Source: Sphingomonas sp. HITSZ_GF (GTDB taxonomy: Bacteria > Pseudomonadota > Alphaproteobacteria > Sphingomonadales > Sphingomonadaceae). From it: a stretch of 64,000 nt of DNA. The notes under the pieces are model-generated. The model saw only the letters and a program-made list of their open reading frames with translations. It was not told the DNA's origin and made no database searches. The translations under genes and the position numbers were made by a program. The stretch is taken from contig NZ_JARQXA010000003.1 of assembly GCF_029543155.1 (NCBI RefSeq), positions 1 to 64,000 of the forward strand, in the 5' to 3' direction. This document shows positions 1 to 7,949 of this stretch, in pieces; position 1 is the stretch's first letter, and every line of letters begins with the position of its first letter.

Positions 1-91
1 AGCACCCCCCCCCCCCGCCCGCCGCCGCCACCGCCCCCCGCCGGCGCCGCGGGCCCCGCCCCCCCCGCCCCCCCCCCGCGACCAGCGGCGA
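1..91. other. C-rich low-complexity sequence at window edge
   Basis: The first 80 or so bases are nearly pure C and G, with runs of C and CCG. This is unlike the balanced high-GC coding DNA that follows. No gene, RNA or known repeat is visible. It could be a contig-end sequencing or assembly artefact, or a real homopolymer-rich tract; the sequence cannot decide. Confidence 0.6.
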
Positions 92-1063
92 TCAGGGAAT
101 GTTGGAGACCCGGCCCTGCCAGGCCGTGGCAGTGAAGAACTCACCGGTGCCGCTCTTGAACGCGGCGCCCGCGGTCGCGTCGCCCTTGAGCTGCCAGGCG
201 AGCCAGGCGGTGGGAAAGCCGAGATAGCCGTACACGCCGTTGGCGCAGGATTTGAGGAAGCCGAGCAGGCCGCAGCCGGGCGTGCCGGTAACGTCGTTGT
301 GATTGGCACCCTTCAGCAGCCCCTTGGCCTTCTGCATCGCGGCCGGAGTGGCGTTGTAATAGGCGGTCTGCGAATTGAGCTGGGTGCCGCCGCTCTGCGT
401 GTCGGGCGCGATCAGGCTGTCGGCGGTGCCGCTGACATAGAAGATCGATCCCGAACCGCCCGTGAGCGTGGGCGTGAGCAGGCAATTGTCCGCCGGGTTG
501 CACCAGGTCTGGCTGGGCAGCTCGAACGTCACCGCGGTGCGGATCGCGCCGCCGGAGTGGAACATCGCGTTGGCGGCGCCGGAGGCACCCTGCGAATGGC
601 CCGCCGCGCCGACATGGGTGAAATCGATGCGGTGATAGAAGGGGCTCGCCGGATTGGCCTCCTCCGCCTGCATATAGGCAAGCGAATCGAGCACGGTATT
701 GCCATAGCCGGTCTGCTGGTCGCGCGTGGCCACGACGACGAAGCCCCAGCTCGCGAGATGCTTGAGCCAGACGGTGTAGTTGTCCGGCGTCGAGCCCGTG
801 CCGTTGGCCCAGACCACCAGCGGCAACCGCGTGGTCAGCGAGGCGATGTTCGACGGATAGAAGACGTCGCACTGATTGCCCTTGGAATCGCAGGCCGCGG
901 CGGAGCGCAGCTGGGTCGTCGCGAACGATCCATTGGCGTAATATTGCGTCTCGACCGGGCCGGTCGGCGCGTTGGGGACGGATTGCGCCGCGGCCGGCTG
1001 GGCGGCGGCCAATGCTGCGGCGGAAACCAGCGTCGCGAATATCGCCTGGGACACTCTCTTCAT
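92..1063 (-). CDS. Secreted alpha/beta hydrolase, cutinase/PET-hydrolase-like
   Basis: A 323-residue protein. Residues 1-26 form a Sec signal peptide ending AQPAAAQS. The mature part has an alpha/beta-hydrolase layout: an early strand LPLVVWANGTG, the nucleophile elbow GHSQG near residue 156 (catalytic Ser), and a candidate catalytic His in GANHND near residue 256. Several cysteines (CDSKGNQC, WCNPADNC, GCGLLGFLKSC) suggest disulphides, as expected for a periplasmic or secreted enzyme. The family (cutinase, lipase, chlorophyllase, PET-hydrolase-like) cleaves esters, but the substrate cannot be told from sequence. The ATG follows a good AGGAGAG ribosome site. The 231 bases upstream hold its promoter region and no gene. 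Confidence 0.75.
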   Translation of the reverse strand: MKRVSQAIFATLVSAAALAAAQPAAAQSVPNAPTGPVETQYYANGSFATTQLRSAAACDSKGNQCDVFYPSNIASLTTRLPLVVWANGTGSTPDNYTVWLKHLASWGFVVVATRDQQTGYGNTVLDSLAYMQAEEANPASPFYHRIDFTHVGAAGHSQGASGAANAMFHSGGAIRTAVTFELPSQTWCNPADNCLLTPTLTGGSGSIFYVSGTADSLIAPDTQSGGTQLNSQTAYYNATPAAMQKAKGLLKGANHNDVTGTPGCGLLGFLKSCANGVYGYLGFPTAWLAWQLKGDATAGAAFKSGTGEFFTATAWQGRVSNIP

Positions 1064-1294
1064 CTGCCTCTCCTTGCGCTTGTCGTTCTTCTCCTTCGAA
1101 CCGCGTGGACAGCGCCGGGCCGAACGGTTCGGCCGCGCAGAAAGGCATCAGGGACAGGGCTGTTCGCCGGGCGCACCGCGTCGTGCGCGGATGCGCAGAT
1201 ATTCCTCCCCTGATCGCCGATCTCCGTCGGTCGTCAGAGGCTAGGCTTACATTTACATGCAATCAAGAATGTATGTTTCTTGAGTTGGCGCGAC

Positions 1295-2398
1295 TCACTC
1301 GGCAGCCACTGCCCGCGCCTTCCCTGGATCGGCGCCGTTGAGCAGCAATGCCGCGAGCGGGGATCGCCGCACGATCACGCGGTGTGCGCGGTAGGAAAGC
1401 CAGCCGGCCAGCCCCACCGTCAACGCATAGGCGGCATAGGGATCGAGCCGCAGCGGATCGAGCAGCATGTCGAGCAGCAGGATGATCGGGAAGTGCAGCA
1501 TGTAGATCGTGAACGCGGCATCGGCGACGCGGCGGAACATCGGCGGCGTCTCGCGGATCAGCAGCGCCGATCGCAGGATCAGCACCGTGACGGCAGGCGG
1601 GCACAGCGTGGTGGTGACGAGGTTGAGCGGGCTCATCGGCGTGGCGAACAGGCTGTCGCCCTGCCCCGGCAGCAGCCGCGATGCCAGGCACAGGCCGAAG
1701 ACCAGCGCCAGCACGTTGAGCGCCGGCCCGGTGCGCGCAGTGACGCGCCGAAGCAGCACGGGCGAGCCGGCCAGCACGAGTCCGGAGAGATAGAGCGGCG
1801 CATAGCTGACGATCTGGTGGAGCGTCCAAACCGCGTTCTGCCAGGGCCCTGCCAGGGCCGCCGCCGTCGCCACCGCCTGCACGAGCAGGAGCGACACGCC
1901 GCCGACCGACAGGATGGTGAGCGTGACCGAGGGGCGGCTCTGCTCCGCCCAGGCATCGATCCGCGCGAAGATGCCCTGCGCGCGATCGGCGCGATAGATC
2001 CACCAGGTGATCGGGGCATAGAGCAGCAGATCGACCAGGAACCAGAAATGCCACCAGCCGAGCGCCGGCAGCGGCGGCATCAGGCTGCCATACCAGTGCC
2101 AGCTGAGGACCACGCTCATCAACGGTGCCAGCACGAACAGGCCGAATGCCGTGGGAACGCCGATCTGGAAGCTGCGCCGCGCCAGCCAGGCATCGGCACC
2201 CCGCTTGCGGATCGCATAGAGGCTGAGCAGCCCGGCGACCGCGAAAAAGGCGCCCATGCGGAAATTGGCGGAGATCCGGGCGATCAGATCGAACAGCGGA
2301 ATATCGGCTTCCTGCACCATCGTCGCATGCAGGAACAGGCCCGCAAGCATCAACAATGCCCGCCAGTTATCCAGCCCGGCTATACGCTCGCCTTGCAA
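1295..2398 (-). CDS. Acyltransferase-3 family membrane protein (OpgC-like)
   Basis: A 367-residue polytopic membrane protein with about ten hydrophobic segments. It opens with the acyltransferase-3 signature: RIAGLDNWRALLMLAGLFLH carries the conserved Arg and the His at the end of the first membrane helix. The family moves acyl groups (acetyl, succinyl and others) onto sugars, glucans or lipids at the cytoplasmic membrane; OpgC is one member. The acceptor is unknown and no glycan operon lies nearby. The predicted start is a TTG, and an internal start is possible. The neighbours on the same strand are separated by about 100 and 230 bases, so co-transcription is uncertain. Confidence 0.75.
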   Translation of the reverse strand: MQGERIAGLDNWRALLMLAGLFLHATMVQEADIPLFDLIARISANFRMGAFFAVAGLLSLYAIRKRGADAWLARRSFQIGVPTAFGLFVLAPLMSVVLSWHWYGSLMPPLPALGWWHFWFLVDLLLYAPITWWIYRADRAQGIFARIDAWAEQSRPSVTLTILSVGGVSLLLVQAVATAAALAGPWQNAVWTLHQIVSYAPLYLSGLVLAGSPVLLRRVTARTGPALNVLALVFGLCLASRLLPGQGDSLFATPMSPLNLVTTTLCPPAVTVLILRSALLIRETPPMFRRVADAAFTIYMLHFPIILLLDMLLDPLRLDPYAAYALTVGLAGWLSYRAHRVIVRRSPLAALLLNGADPGKARAVAAE

Positions 2399-2503
2399 GA
2401 TCGCCCCCTCAGCGCTGCGAAGTGCTGTTCGACGGCGTCCGGTCTAGGCGCGATATGTTAAGCGATTATTCCGGTTTCGAACCAAAATGGCGTGATCGCC
2501 GAT

Positions 2504-3226
2504 TTAACTGCGATCCGGATTGCAGCGCTCTACCACTTCGGGCTTGAACCGCGCATCGAGCGTGCGGCGCAGCGCGACCTTCCAGCGGCGATAGCCTTCG
2601 TCGTTGAGGTGCAGTCCGTCTTCCTTGAAGAAGGGCCCCGGCCGGCCGTTTTCGAGCAGCAACGGCACGATATCGACATAGGCGATGTCGGTTCGCGCCA
2701 GCGCGATCGCCTTCGCCGCGGCGTTGTACTGGTCCTGCGCCACGCGCTGCTCCCAGCGGGTGGGGCTGGGCTTGAGCGAGATCAGGAACACCGGGGTCTT
2801 GCCGAACAGCTTCGACTTGATCTCGAGGAAGGCGCGCAGATCGGCGACCGTGTCGGCGACGCTGCGGCCAAAGGCGAGGTCGTTGTCGCCGGCATAATAG
2901 ACGATCGCCTGGGGCGCCCGCTTCGCCTCGTCATGCGCGAAATGGAGGTTCAGCTCCGACATGGTGGCGCCGGCGATGCCGCGATTCTGCGCATACCAGG
3001 GAGAGAGGTCCTGCTGGAGCGAGGCCCAGCGGCTCATCGACGAGCTGCCGACGAACCACAGCACGCAGGCGCCCTGCTTCTGCGACGCCCCGGGCAGCGG
3101 CTCGCGCGCGCGCATCCACATATAGGTGCCGAAAATGCCCGAGAAGATCGCGAGCGCCAGCATGCACTTGCCGAGAGCGGCGAGCGCGATGCGGAGCGGG
3201 GATTGCGAAACCGGCGGCGTGGACAA
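2504..3226 (-). CDS. SGNH/GDSL-type hydrolase, membrane-anchored
   Basis: A 240-residue protein with one N-terminal hydrophobic segment (about residues 15-37), probably a signal anchor placing the domain in the periplasm. SGNH motifs are visible: block I VGSSSMSRW (nucleophile Ser), a block II Gly in NRGIAGATM, block III AGDNDLAFG (Asn) and block V DGLHLNDEGY (Asp and His of the triad). SGNH enzymes are esterases, lipases or carbohydrate O-deacetylases, and the substrate is not evident. The acyltransferase-3 gene next door makes an acylation/deacylation pair conceivable, but that is inference. The start appears to be TTG with a GAGG ribosome site about eight bases upstream. Confidence 0.75.
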   Translation of the reverse strand: MSTPPVSQSPLRIALAALGKCMLALAIFSGIFGTYMWMRAREPLPGASQKQGACVLWFVGSSSMSRWASLQQDLSPWYAQNRGIAGATMSELNLHFAHDEAKRAPQAIVYYAGDNDLAFGRSVADTVADLRAFLEIKSKLFGKTPVFLISLKPSPTRWEQRVAQDQYNAAAKAIALARTDIAYVDIVPLLLENGRPGPFFKEDGLHLNDEGYRRWKVALRRTLDARFKPEVVERCNPDRS

Positions 3227-3288
3227 AGGCGAGCCTCAACCTGCGATCCCGCCGCTATGGCCGATCGCAGGTTAAGGCCGGGTTCCCG

Positions 3289-4446
3289 TCAGGCGCGCAG
3301 CAGGTCCTGGAGCGGCCGCGCCGCCTGGAGCTCGGGGAACAGCTTCTTCGCGGCGCTCTGCGGCACCAGCCCGAAATGCGCGGACAGCGTCGAACTGATC
3401 ACCGTGTCGAGCCCGGTGGTGGGCTTGAGGTCGCGATTCTCGTAGAGCGCGGCATCGGCGAGGCCCGGCCAGTCGGCGAGCACCCTGCCCCCGTTGACCG
3501 CGCCGCCCATCAGCATCGCGCAGGATGCGGTGCCGTGATCGGTGCCCTGGGTGCCGTTGACCTTCACCGTGCGGCCGAACTCGGTGGCGACGAGCACCAC
3601 GGTGTTGGCCCAGAGCGGGCCGAGGCCCTTTTGCAGCTCGCCGATCATCTTATCGAGGCCGTTGAGCTGGCCGGCAAGGCGGCCCTTCTGCCCGGCATGC
3701 GTGTCCCAGCCGCCGGTCTCGATCATCGCGATGCGCGAGCCGCCCGGCGCCGAGAGCATCTTGGCGGTGAGCGCGCCGGTGTCGGCGGCGTTCTTGCCAT
3801 TGTCCGAGGCGAGGTCGTTGGTCAGCACCTTGGTCGCGGTGGCCTGTTCCCAGATGCCGTGGAGCTGCGCGTCCTGCTGGTACATCTGGCTGACCCGCAT
3901 CAGCAGGTCGTCCGAGGCATCGGGCAGCGACGACGGCGCATAGCTCGCCACCTCGACCGGGCCGCGCAGCGCCATCGGCACGGTGGCGGCGAGCGCGATC
4001 GCCTTGTCGTCGGCGGGCAGCATGGTCAGCAGCCGGTTGAGCCATCCATCCTTGAGCTGATAGGCCGAGGTGCCGCCGGTCTCGAGCACGTTCTGCCCGT
4101 CGAAGTGCGAGCGGTCGCGATAGGGCGAAGCGACGGCGTGGAGGAACAGCGCCTGCTTGGCGCCATAGAGGCCGTAGATGTTCTTCATCGACGGGTGCAG
4201 CGCGAACATGTCGTTGAGCCTGGGCGCCGAGGCGAAATCCTCGGCGAGCTGGCCGCGCTGGCCGGCATAGGCGGGGTCGCCCACCGGTGCGACGGTGTGC
4301 AGCCCGTCAGCCGCGCCGCGCTGGATGATGAAGACGAAGCGCCGCTCGGTCGCCGCCCGGGCAAAGGCGATGCGCGAGCCAAAGGCAGTGGCGAGCATGG
4401 CGGAGGCACCGAGCCCCACGAAGTTGCGACGGGAAAGTGCGGTCAT
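3289..4446 (-). CDS. DUF1501 family protein with Tat signal
   Basis: A 385-residue protein that begins MTALSRRNFVGLGAS, a twin-arginine (Tat) export signal followed by a hydrophobic stretch. The body fits the DUF1501 family, related to the alkaline phosphatase/sulfatase fold: the FIIQRGAADGLHTV opening, the central IETGGWDTHAGQ motif, VVLVATEFGRTVKVNG, and TDHGTASCAMLMGG with a likely metal-binding His. The enzymatic role is not established. The reading frame stays open far upstream, but the Tat start at 4446 is clearly the real one. It lies 5 bases after the stop of the DUF1800 gene, and the two families are habitually paired, so they are probably co-translated and act together outside the cytoplasm. 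Confidence 0.85.
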   Translation of the reverse strand: MTALSRRNFVGLGASAMLATAFGSRIAFARAATERRFVFIIQRGAADGLHTVAPVGDPAYAGQRGQLAEDFASAPRLNDMFALHPSMKNIYGLYGAKQALFLHAVASPYRDRSHFDGQNVLETGGTSAYQLKDGWLNRLLTMLPADDKAIALAATVPMALRGPVEVASYAPSSLPDASDDLLMRVSQMYQQDAQLHGIWEQATATKVLTNDLASDNGKNAADTGALTAKMLSAPGGSRIAMIETGGWDTHAGQKGRLAGQLNGLDKMIGELQKGLGPLWANTVVLVATEFGRTVKVNGTQGTDHGTASCAMLMGGAVNGGRVLADWPGLADAALYENRDLKPTTGLDTVISSTLSAHFGLVPQSAAKKLFPELQAARPLQDLLRA

Positions 4447-4451
4447 CGGGC

Positions 4452-6041
4452 TTACCTCCGCATGAATTCGGGAGAGACGAGCATCAGGGCGAGGCCCTGG
4501 CCCGGGCTCTCGGCGCGGGCGATCGACTGGGCGGTGCCGGCGCTCAGCGCATCGGGGAAGAGCTGGGCGGCGCGCTGGCGCGCGTCGATCGTGTCGCGGG
4601 CGCGCGCGGCCATGCGCTCGGCCGCCTCGACCCGGCGCATCACCGCGTCGGGCCCGGCCCAGGCGCCGGCGACATCGTCCCAGCCCGCGGGCGAGCCCGG
4701 CTTCCAGGTCGGCTGGCCGAGCTGGCCCATCAGCCCGTTCACGGCCTGGGGCTGGACCTGCTGGGTGCCGAGCGCGCGCATCGCCGAGATCGACCATTCC
4801 CAGGGCGACTTGAACTTGGCCGGCTTGGGCGCCCAGCATTCGGGCGCGGCGATCAGCGCGCGATAGACCGTGGGCAGGTCGCCGCCCGAAGACAGGAATG
4901 CCTTTTCGAGCCGCGCGACCAGCGGCGCGGGCGGATCGTCGCTGGCGAAATGGCGGGCAAGCTTGGTCGCGATATGGTGCGCGGTCGCCGGATGGGTGGC
5001 GAGATGGTCGAGCACCGCGGCGGCCTGATGCTCGCCCTGCTGGCTCCATTGCTTGCCCAGGATCGTGCGCGTGCCCGGCTCGTGCAGCCGATCGGCGAAA
5101 TAGAAGCTGCCCGGCGCGCCATCGGTGAGGCGTGCGCCCGGCCCGCGGCCGATCCCGGCAACGGTGAAGCCGGTCATCGCGCGGGCGAACTCGGTGACGT
5201 CCGCCTGGGTATAGACACTGCGCACGCCGAGCGTGTGGAGCTCCATGATCTCGCGCGCCAGATTCTCGTTGAGGCCGCTGCGCCGGCCGCGCTGGCGCTG
5301 CGCGATCGCGCTGTTCGGCCCCACCGACACCGCCTGGTCGAGATAGAGCAGCATCGCCGGGTGGCGCTCGACCGCGTTGAGCATGTCGCCGAACTTGCCC
5401 ATCACATGCGGGCGGATCGCCTCGAACTCCAGCGTGCCCGAAAGCCCGACCAGCTCGAGCTTGTCGGCCGAGACGGCGAAATGGTTCGCCCAGAAATGGA
5501 CGAGCCGTTCGGCAAAGGGCGTGGGCGAAGTGATCGCGGTCAGCGCGCGGGCGGAGACCATGCCGACATAATATTGCCGCTGCTCGCGCCCCGCCTCGCG
5601 CCGGGCGATCATCGCGGCATCCTCGCCCTCATAGAGCTTCTTGCCGGCGGGCTTGCCCTGCATGTCCTGCATGCCCTGCATCTGGGCGCCGGCGGGCCTG
5701 GCGGTCATGCCTTCCTGCATCGCCGGGGCGCCCTGCATGTCCTGCATCGTCGCGCCTTCGGCCATGGCCGGCTTGGCGCCGGCGGGCTGCGCCGGCCCGG
5801 CAGGCTGGGGCTGGCGCTCGCGGCGGGGACCCTCGGCCTGGCGGAGCAGCCGCTGGCGCTCGTAGAAATCGCCGAGCGCCTGCGCGACCTGCGCGCTCGG
5901 GGGCTGCGCGGCGATCGCCTGCGGCTTTGGATCGAAACGCTCGATCTGCCCGGCGAGCCATTTGCGGGGATCGCTCCCGGCATCCTCGCCCGGCCTGGCG
6001 CCGAGCCCGAAGCGGTTAAGCGCGATACTGGCGTCCGTCAT
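4452..6041 (-). CDS. DUF1800 family protein
   Basis: A 529-residue protein of the DUF1800 family (opening IALNRFGLGARPGED; central VHFWANHFAVSADK and NENLAREIMELHTLGV; later FARAMTGFTV). DUF1800 proteins almost always sit next to DUF1501 proteins, as here, and their biochemical role is unknown. No clear signal peptide is seen, so it may be exported with its Tat-carrying partner; this is inference. Residues about 75-135 form a Pro/Ala/Gln/Met-rich insert with repeated MQDMQG units, absent from a compact fold and probably disordered. The start has an AGGGGA ribosome site. Confidence 0.85.
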   Translation of the reverse strand: MTDASIALNRFGLGARPGEDAGSDPRKWLAGQIERFDPKPQAIAAQPPSAQVAQALGDFYERQRLLRQAEGPRRERQPQPAGPAQPAGAKPAMAEGATMQDMQGAPAMQEGMTARPAGAQMQGMQDMQGKPAGKKLYEGEDAAMIARREAGREQRQYYVGMVSARALTAITSPTPFAERLVHFWANHFAVSADKLELVGLSGTLEFEAIRPHVMGKFGDMLNAVERHPAMLLYLDQAVSVGPNSAIAQRQRGRRSGLNENLAREIMELHTLGVRSVYTQADVTEFARAMTGFTVAGIGRGPGARLTDGAPGSFYFADRLHEPGTRTILGKQWSQQGEHQAAAVLDHLATHPATAHHIATKLARHFASDDPPAPLVARLEKAFLSSGGDLPTVYRALIAAPECWAPKPAKFKSPWEWSISAMRALGTQQVQPQAVNGLMGQLGQPTWKPGSPAGWDDVAGAWAGPDAVMRRVEAAERMAARARDTIDARQRAAQLFPDALSAGTAQSIARAESPGQGLALMLVSPEFMRR

Positions 6042-6268
6042 ACGGTTCCCCTGTGAGCTTATGTGTCCGGGCTACGCCTAAACTGTCGCAGAAGTTTGCC
6101 ACCAATTCGGTTCAACGCCGCAACCCTTCCTTTCGCCGCTTGCGTTTCGTGCAACCGTACCTTCCAGCCTTTGCGATTGTCGTTTTTGCTGCGTCGCAAC
6201 ATAAGTTGGCGCAAGAACAGAACACACTGGATGCCGATCTGGCTTCTTTATCAACAAGGAGAAAGATC

Positions 6269-6544
6269 GTGACGAAATTCTTTTTCACGGCCGCTGCCGC
6301 CGTCCTGACCTTCGCCGCTCCCGCCGCGTTCGCCGGCGACCGCACCTTCACCCATGAAGGCGTGACCTACACCTATTCGGTGACGAACAAGGACAAGGCC
6401 CAGGTTCTCGAGGGCAAGACCAGCGAAGGCGGCGAGTTCCGCCTGTCGGTCCAGAACGGCTGGGTCGACGGTTACGTCAACAGCACGCGCGTCTCGTTCC
6501 GCGCGCCCAAGGAGAAGGCCCCGTCGCAGGTCGCGGCGCGCTGA
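6269..6544 (+). CDS. Small exported protein, function unknown
   Basis: A 91-residue protein. The frame is open from 6053, but the best start is the GTG at 6269, preceded by AAGGAGA at 6256-6262. It immediately gives a signal peptide (TKFFFTAAAAVLTFAAPAAFA, cleaved near residue 23). The mature part, about 68 residues, is a small beta-rich domain (RTFTHEGVTYTYSV ... GEFRLSVQNGWVDGYVN) ending in a basic tail. No family with a known function is recognised. It is a single-gene unit, divergent from DUF1800 (227 bases of shared upstream DNA) and followed by a clear terminator. Confidence 0.75.
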   Translation: MTKFFFTAAAAVLTFAAPAAFAGDRTFTHEGVTYTYSVTNKDKAQVLEGKTSEGGEFRLSVQNGWVDGYVNSTRVSFRAPKEKAPSQVAAR

Positions 6545-6565
6545 GCCTTCCACCAGGAAAAAATC

Positions 6566-6597
6566 GGGCCGGGGCGGTGACGCTCCGGCCCTTTTTC
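6566..6597 (+). terminator. Rho-independent terminator
   Basis: A GGGCCGG/CCGGCCC stem with a 12-base loop is followed directly by TTTTTCTT. It ends the small exported protein gene. The convergent dGTPase-like gene stops 12 bases further on. Confidence 0.85.
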
Positions 6598-6608
6598 TTG
6601 CCCGGGCG

Positions 6609-7775
6609 TCAGAAGCCCTCGGGCAGGTCGATCGTGCCGACCAGTTCGCGGTAGCGCGCGATCGCATAGCGATCGGTCATGCCGGCGATGAAATCGGCGA
6701 TGTGGCGGCTGCGCGCCGGCTCCTCGGCCGGCAGCGCGCCGGCCCATTCGGCTGGCATCAGGCCGGGATCGGCGCGATAGGCGGCGAACAGCCCCGCCAC
6801 CACCGTATGCGCCGCGTCGGCCGCTGCGAGCTGGCTCGGATGGTGGTAGAGATTGGCGTACATGAAGCGCTTGAGCCCGCGCTCGGCCTCGCGCATCCCA
6901 TCGGAGAAATGCGCGAGCACCTGGCCGGCGGCGCGCACATCGGCGACCGTCTCCACCCCGCTCTCGGCGATCCGGCCCTGCGTCGCGTCGATCAGGTCGT
7001 TGACCATCGCGCCAATCTGGGCGCGGATCAGCTCGCTCACCAGCCGCCGCCGCTCCCCGCCGGGGAATTTCGCCTCCACCTGGCGCCAGCCCTCGGCGAT
7101 CATCGGCACTTCGAACAGCTGGTCGAGCTGGAGCAGCCCGGCGCGCAGCCCGTCGTCGATATCGTGATTGTCATAGGCGATGTCGTCGGCGATCGCCGCG
7201 ACCTGCGCCTCGAGCGAGGCCCAGCTCTCGAGCTCGAGCGGGAAGGCGGCATCCGCCTCGGCCAGCGCCCATTCGGGATGCGTCACCGGGCCGTTATGCT
7301 TGGCCAGCCCTTCGAGCATGTCCCAGGTGAGGTTGAGCCCGTCCCATGCCGGATAGGGCCGCTCGATCGCAGTCAGCGTGCGCAGCGTGTTGCCGTTGTG
7401 ATCGAAGCCCCCCTGCCCGGCCAGCGCCTCGTTCAGCGCCTTCTCGCCGGCATGGCCGAAGGGCGGATGGCCGATGTCGTGCGCCAGGCACAGCGCCTCG
7501 GTCAGATCCTCGTTGAGCCCCAGGGTGCGGGCGATCGCGCGGCCGATCTGCGCGACTTCGAGGCTGTGGGTGAGCCGCACGCGGAAATGATCGCCGTCGG
7601 GCGCCATGAACACCTGGGTCTTGTGGCGCAGGCGGCGGAAGCTGATCGAGTGGATGATCCGGTCGCGGTCGCGCTGGAACGCGTCGCGCGGGCCCCGCGC
7701 GGTGCCGCCGGGCTCGGAATGGAGGCGACCGCGGCTGGCTTCGGGGGTGGAGGCCCAGGAGGAAATTGCTTTCAC
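6609..7775 (-). CDS. dgt: Deoxyguanosinetriphosphate triphosphohydrolase-like protein
   Basis: A 388-residue HD-domain protein. The family converts dNTPs to deoxynucleosides plus triphosphate and so tunes nucleotide pools. The opening ...[20 protein letters not shown] and HKTQVF are typical of this family. HD metal ligands are seen as H70 (RLTHSLEV) and H99-D100 ([13 protein letters not shown]); a later acidic site is [10 protein letters not shown] place the start at the GTG at 7775. The frame runs 30 codons further upstream, but those codons read through an intergenic inverted repeat (the MGPRFRGDD peptide) and are unlikely to be protein. It runs convergently with the small exported protein gene. 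Confidence 0.85.
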   Translation of the reverse strand: MKAISSWASTPEASRGRLHSEPGGTARGPRDAFQRDRDRIIHSISFRRLRHKTQVFMAPDGDHFRVRLTHSLEVAQIGRAIARTLGLNEDLTEALCLAHDIGHPPFGHAGEKALNEALAGQGGFDHNGNTLRTLTAIERPYPAWDGLNLTWDMLEGLAKHNGPVTHPEWALAEADAAFPLELESWASLEAQVAAIADDIAYDNHDIDDGLRAGLLQLDQLFEVPMIAEGWRQVEAKFPGGERRRLVSELIRAQIGAMVNDLIDATQGRIAESGVETVADVRAAGQVLAHFSDGMREAERGLKRFMYANLYHHPSQLAAADAAHTVVAGLFAAYRADPGLMPAEWAGALPAEEPARSRHIADFIAGMTDRYAIARYRELVGTIDLPEGF

Positions 7776-7819
7776 CGGGGTGCCGTAACAGCCCTCCAGC
7801 TCTCCGTCATCCACCCATT

Positions 7820-7927
7820 CGTCATCCCCGCGAAAGCGGGGACCCATCTCGTGTGCGCGCCACAATCGCAGCGGCAGTAAATTGAGATAGCTCAGGAGAT
7901 GGGCCCCCGCTTTCGCGGGGGTGACGC
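7820..7927. repeat. Paired intergenic inverted repeat (MGPRFRGDD type)
   Basis: Left arm 7820-7850 (GTCATCCCCGCGAAAGCGGG and on to CTC) and right arm 7896-7926 are near-perfect reverse complements around a roughly 45-base centre. Each arm is itself a small hairpin around GAAAG/CTTTC. It lies between the SPOR/TPR gene stop and the dgt start. It resembles the REP-like elements scattered in sphingomonad genomes, and other copies occur in this window. Confidence 0.8.
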
Positions 7928-7949
7928 CAATAACTGGATGCCCGAGGGA

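Noticed and set aside
7776..7865. Longer N-terminus for the dGTPase-like protein
   Set aside because: The extra 30 codons translate a REP-like inverted repeat, and the conserved part begins after the GTG at 7775.
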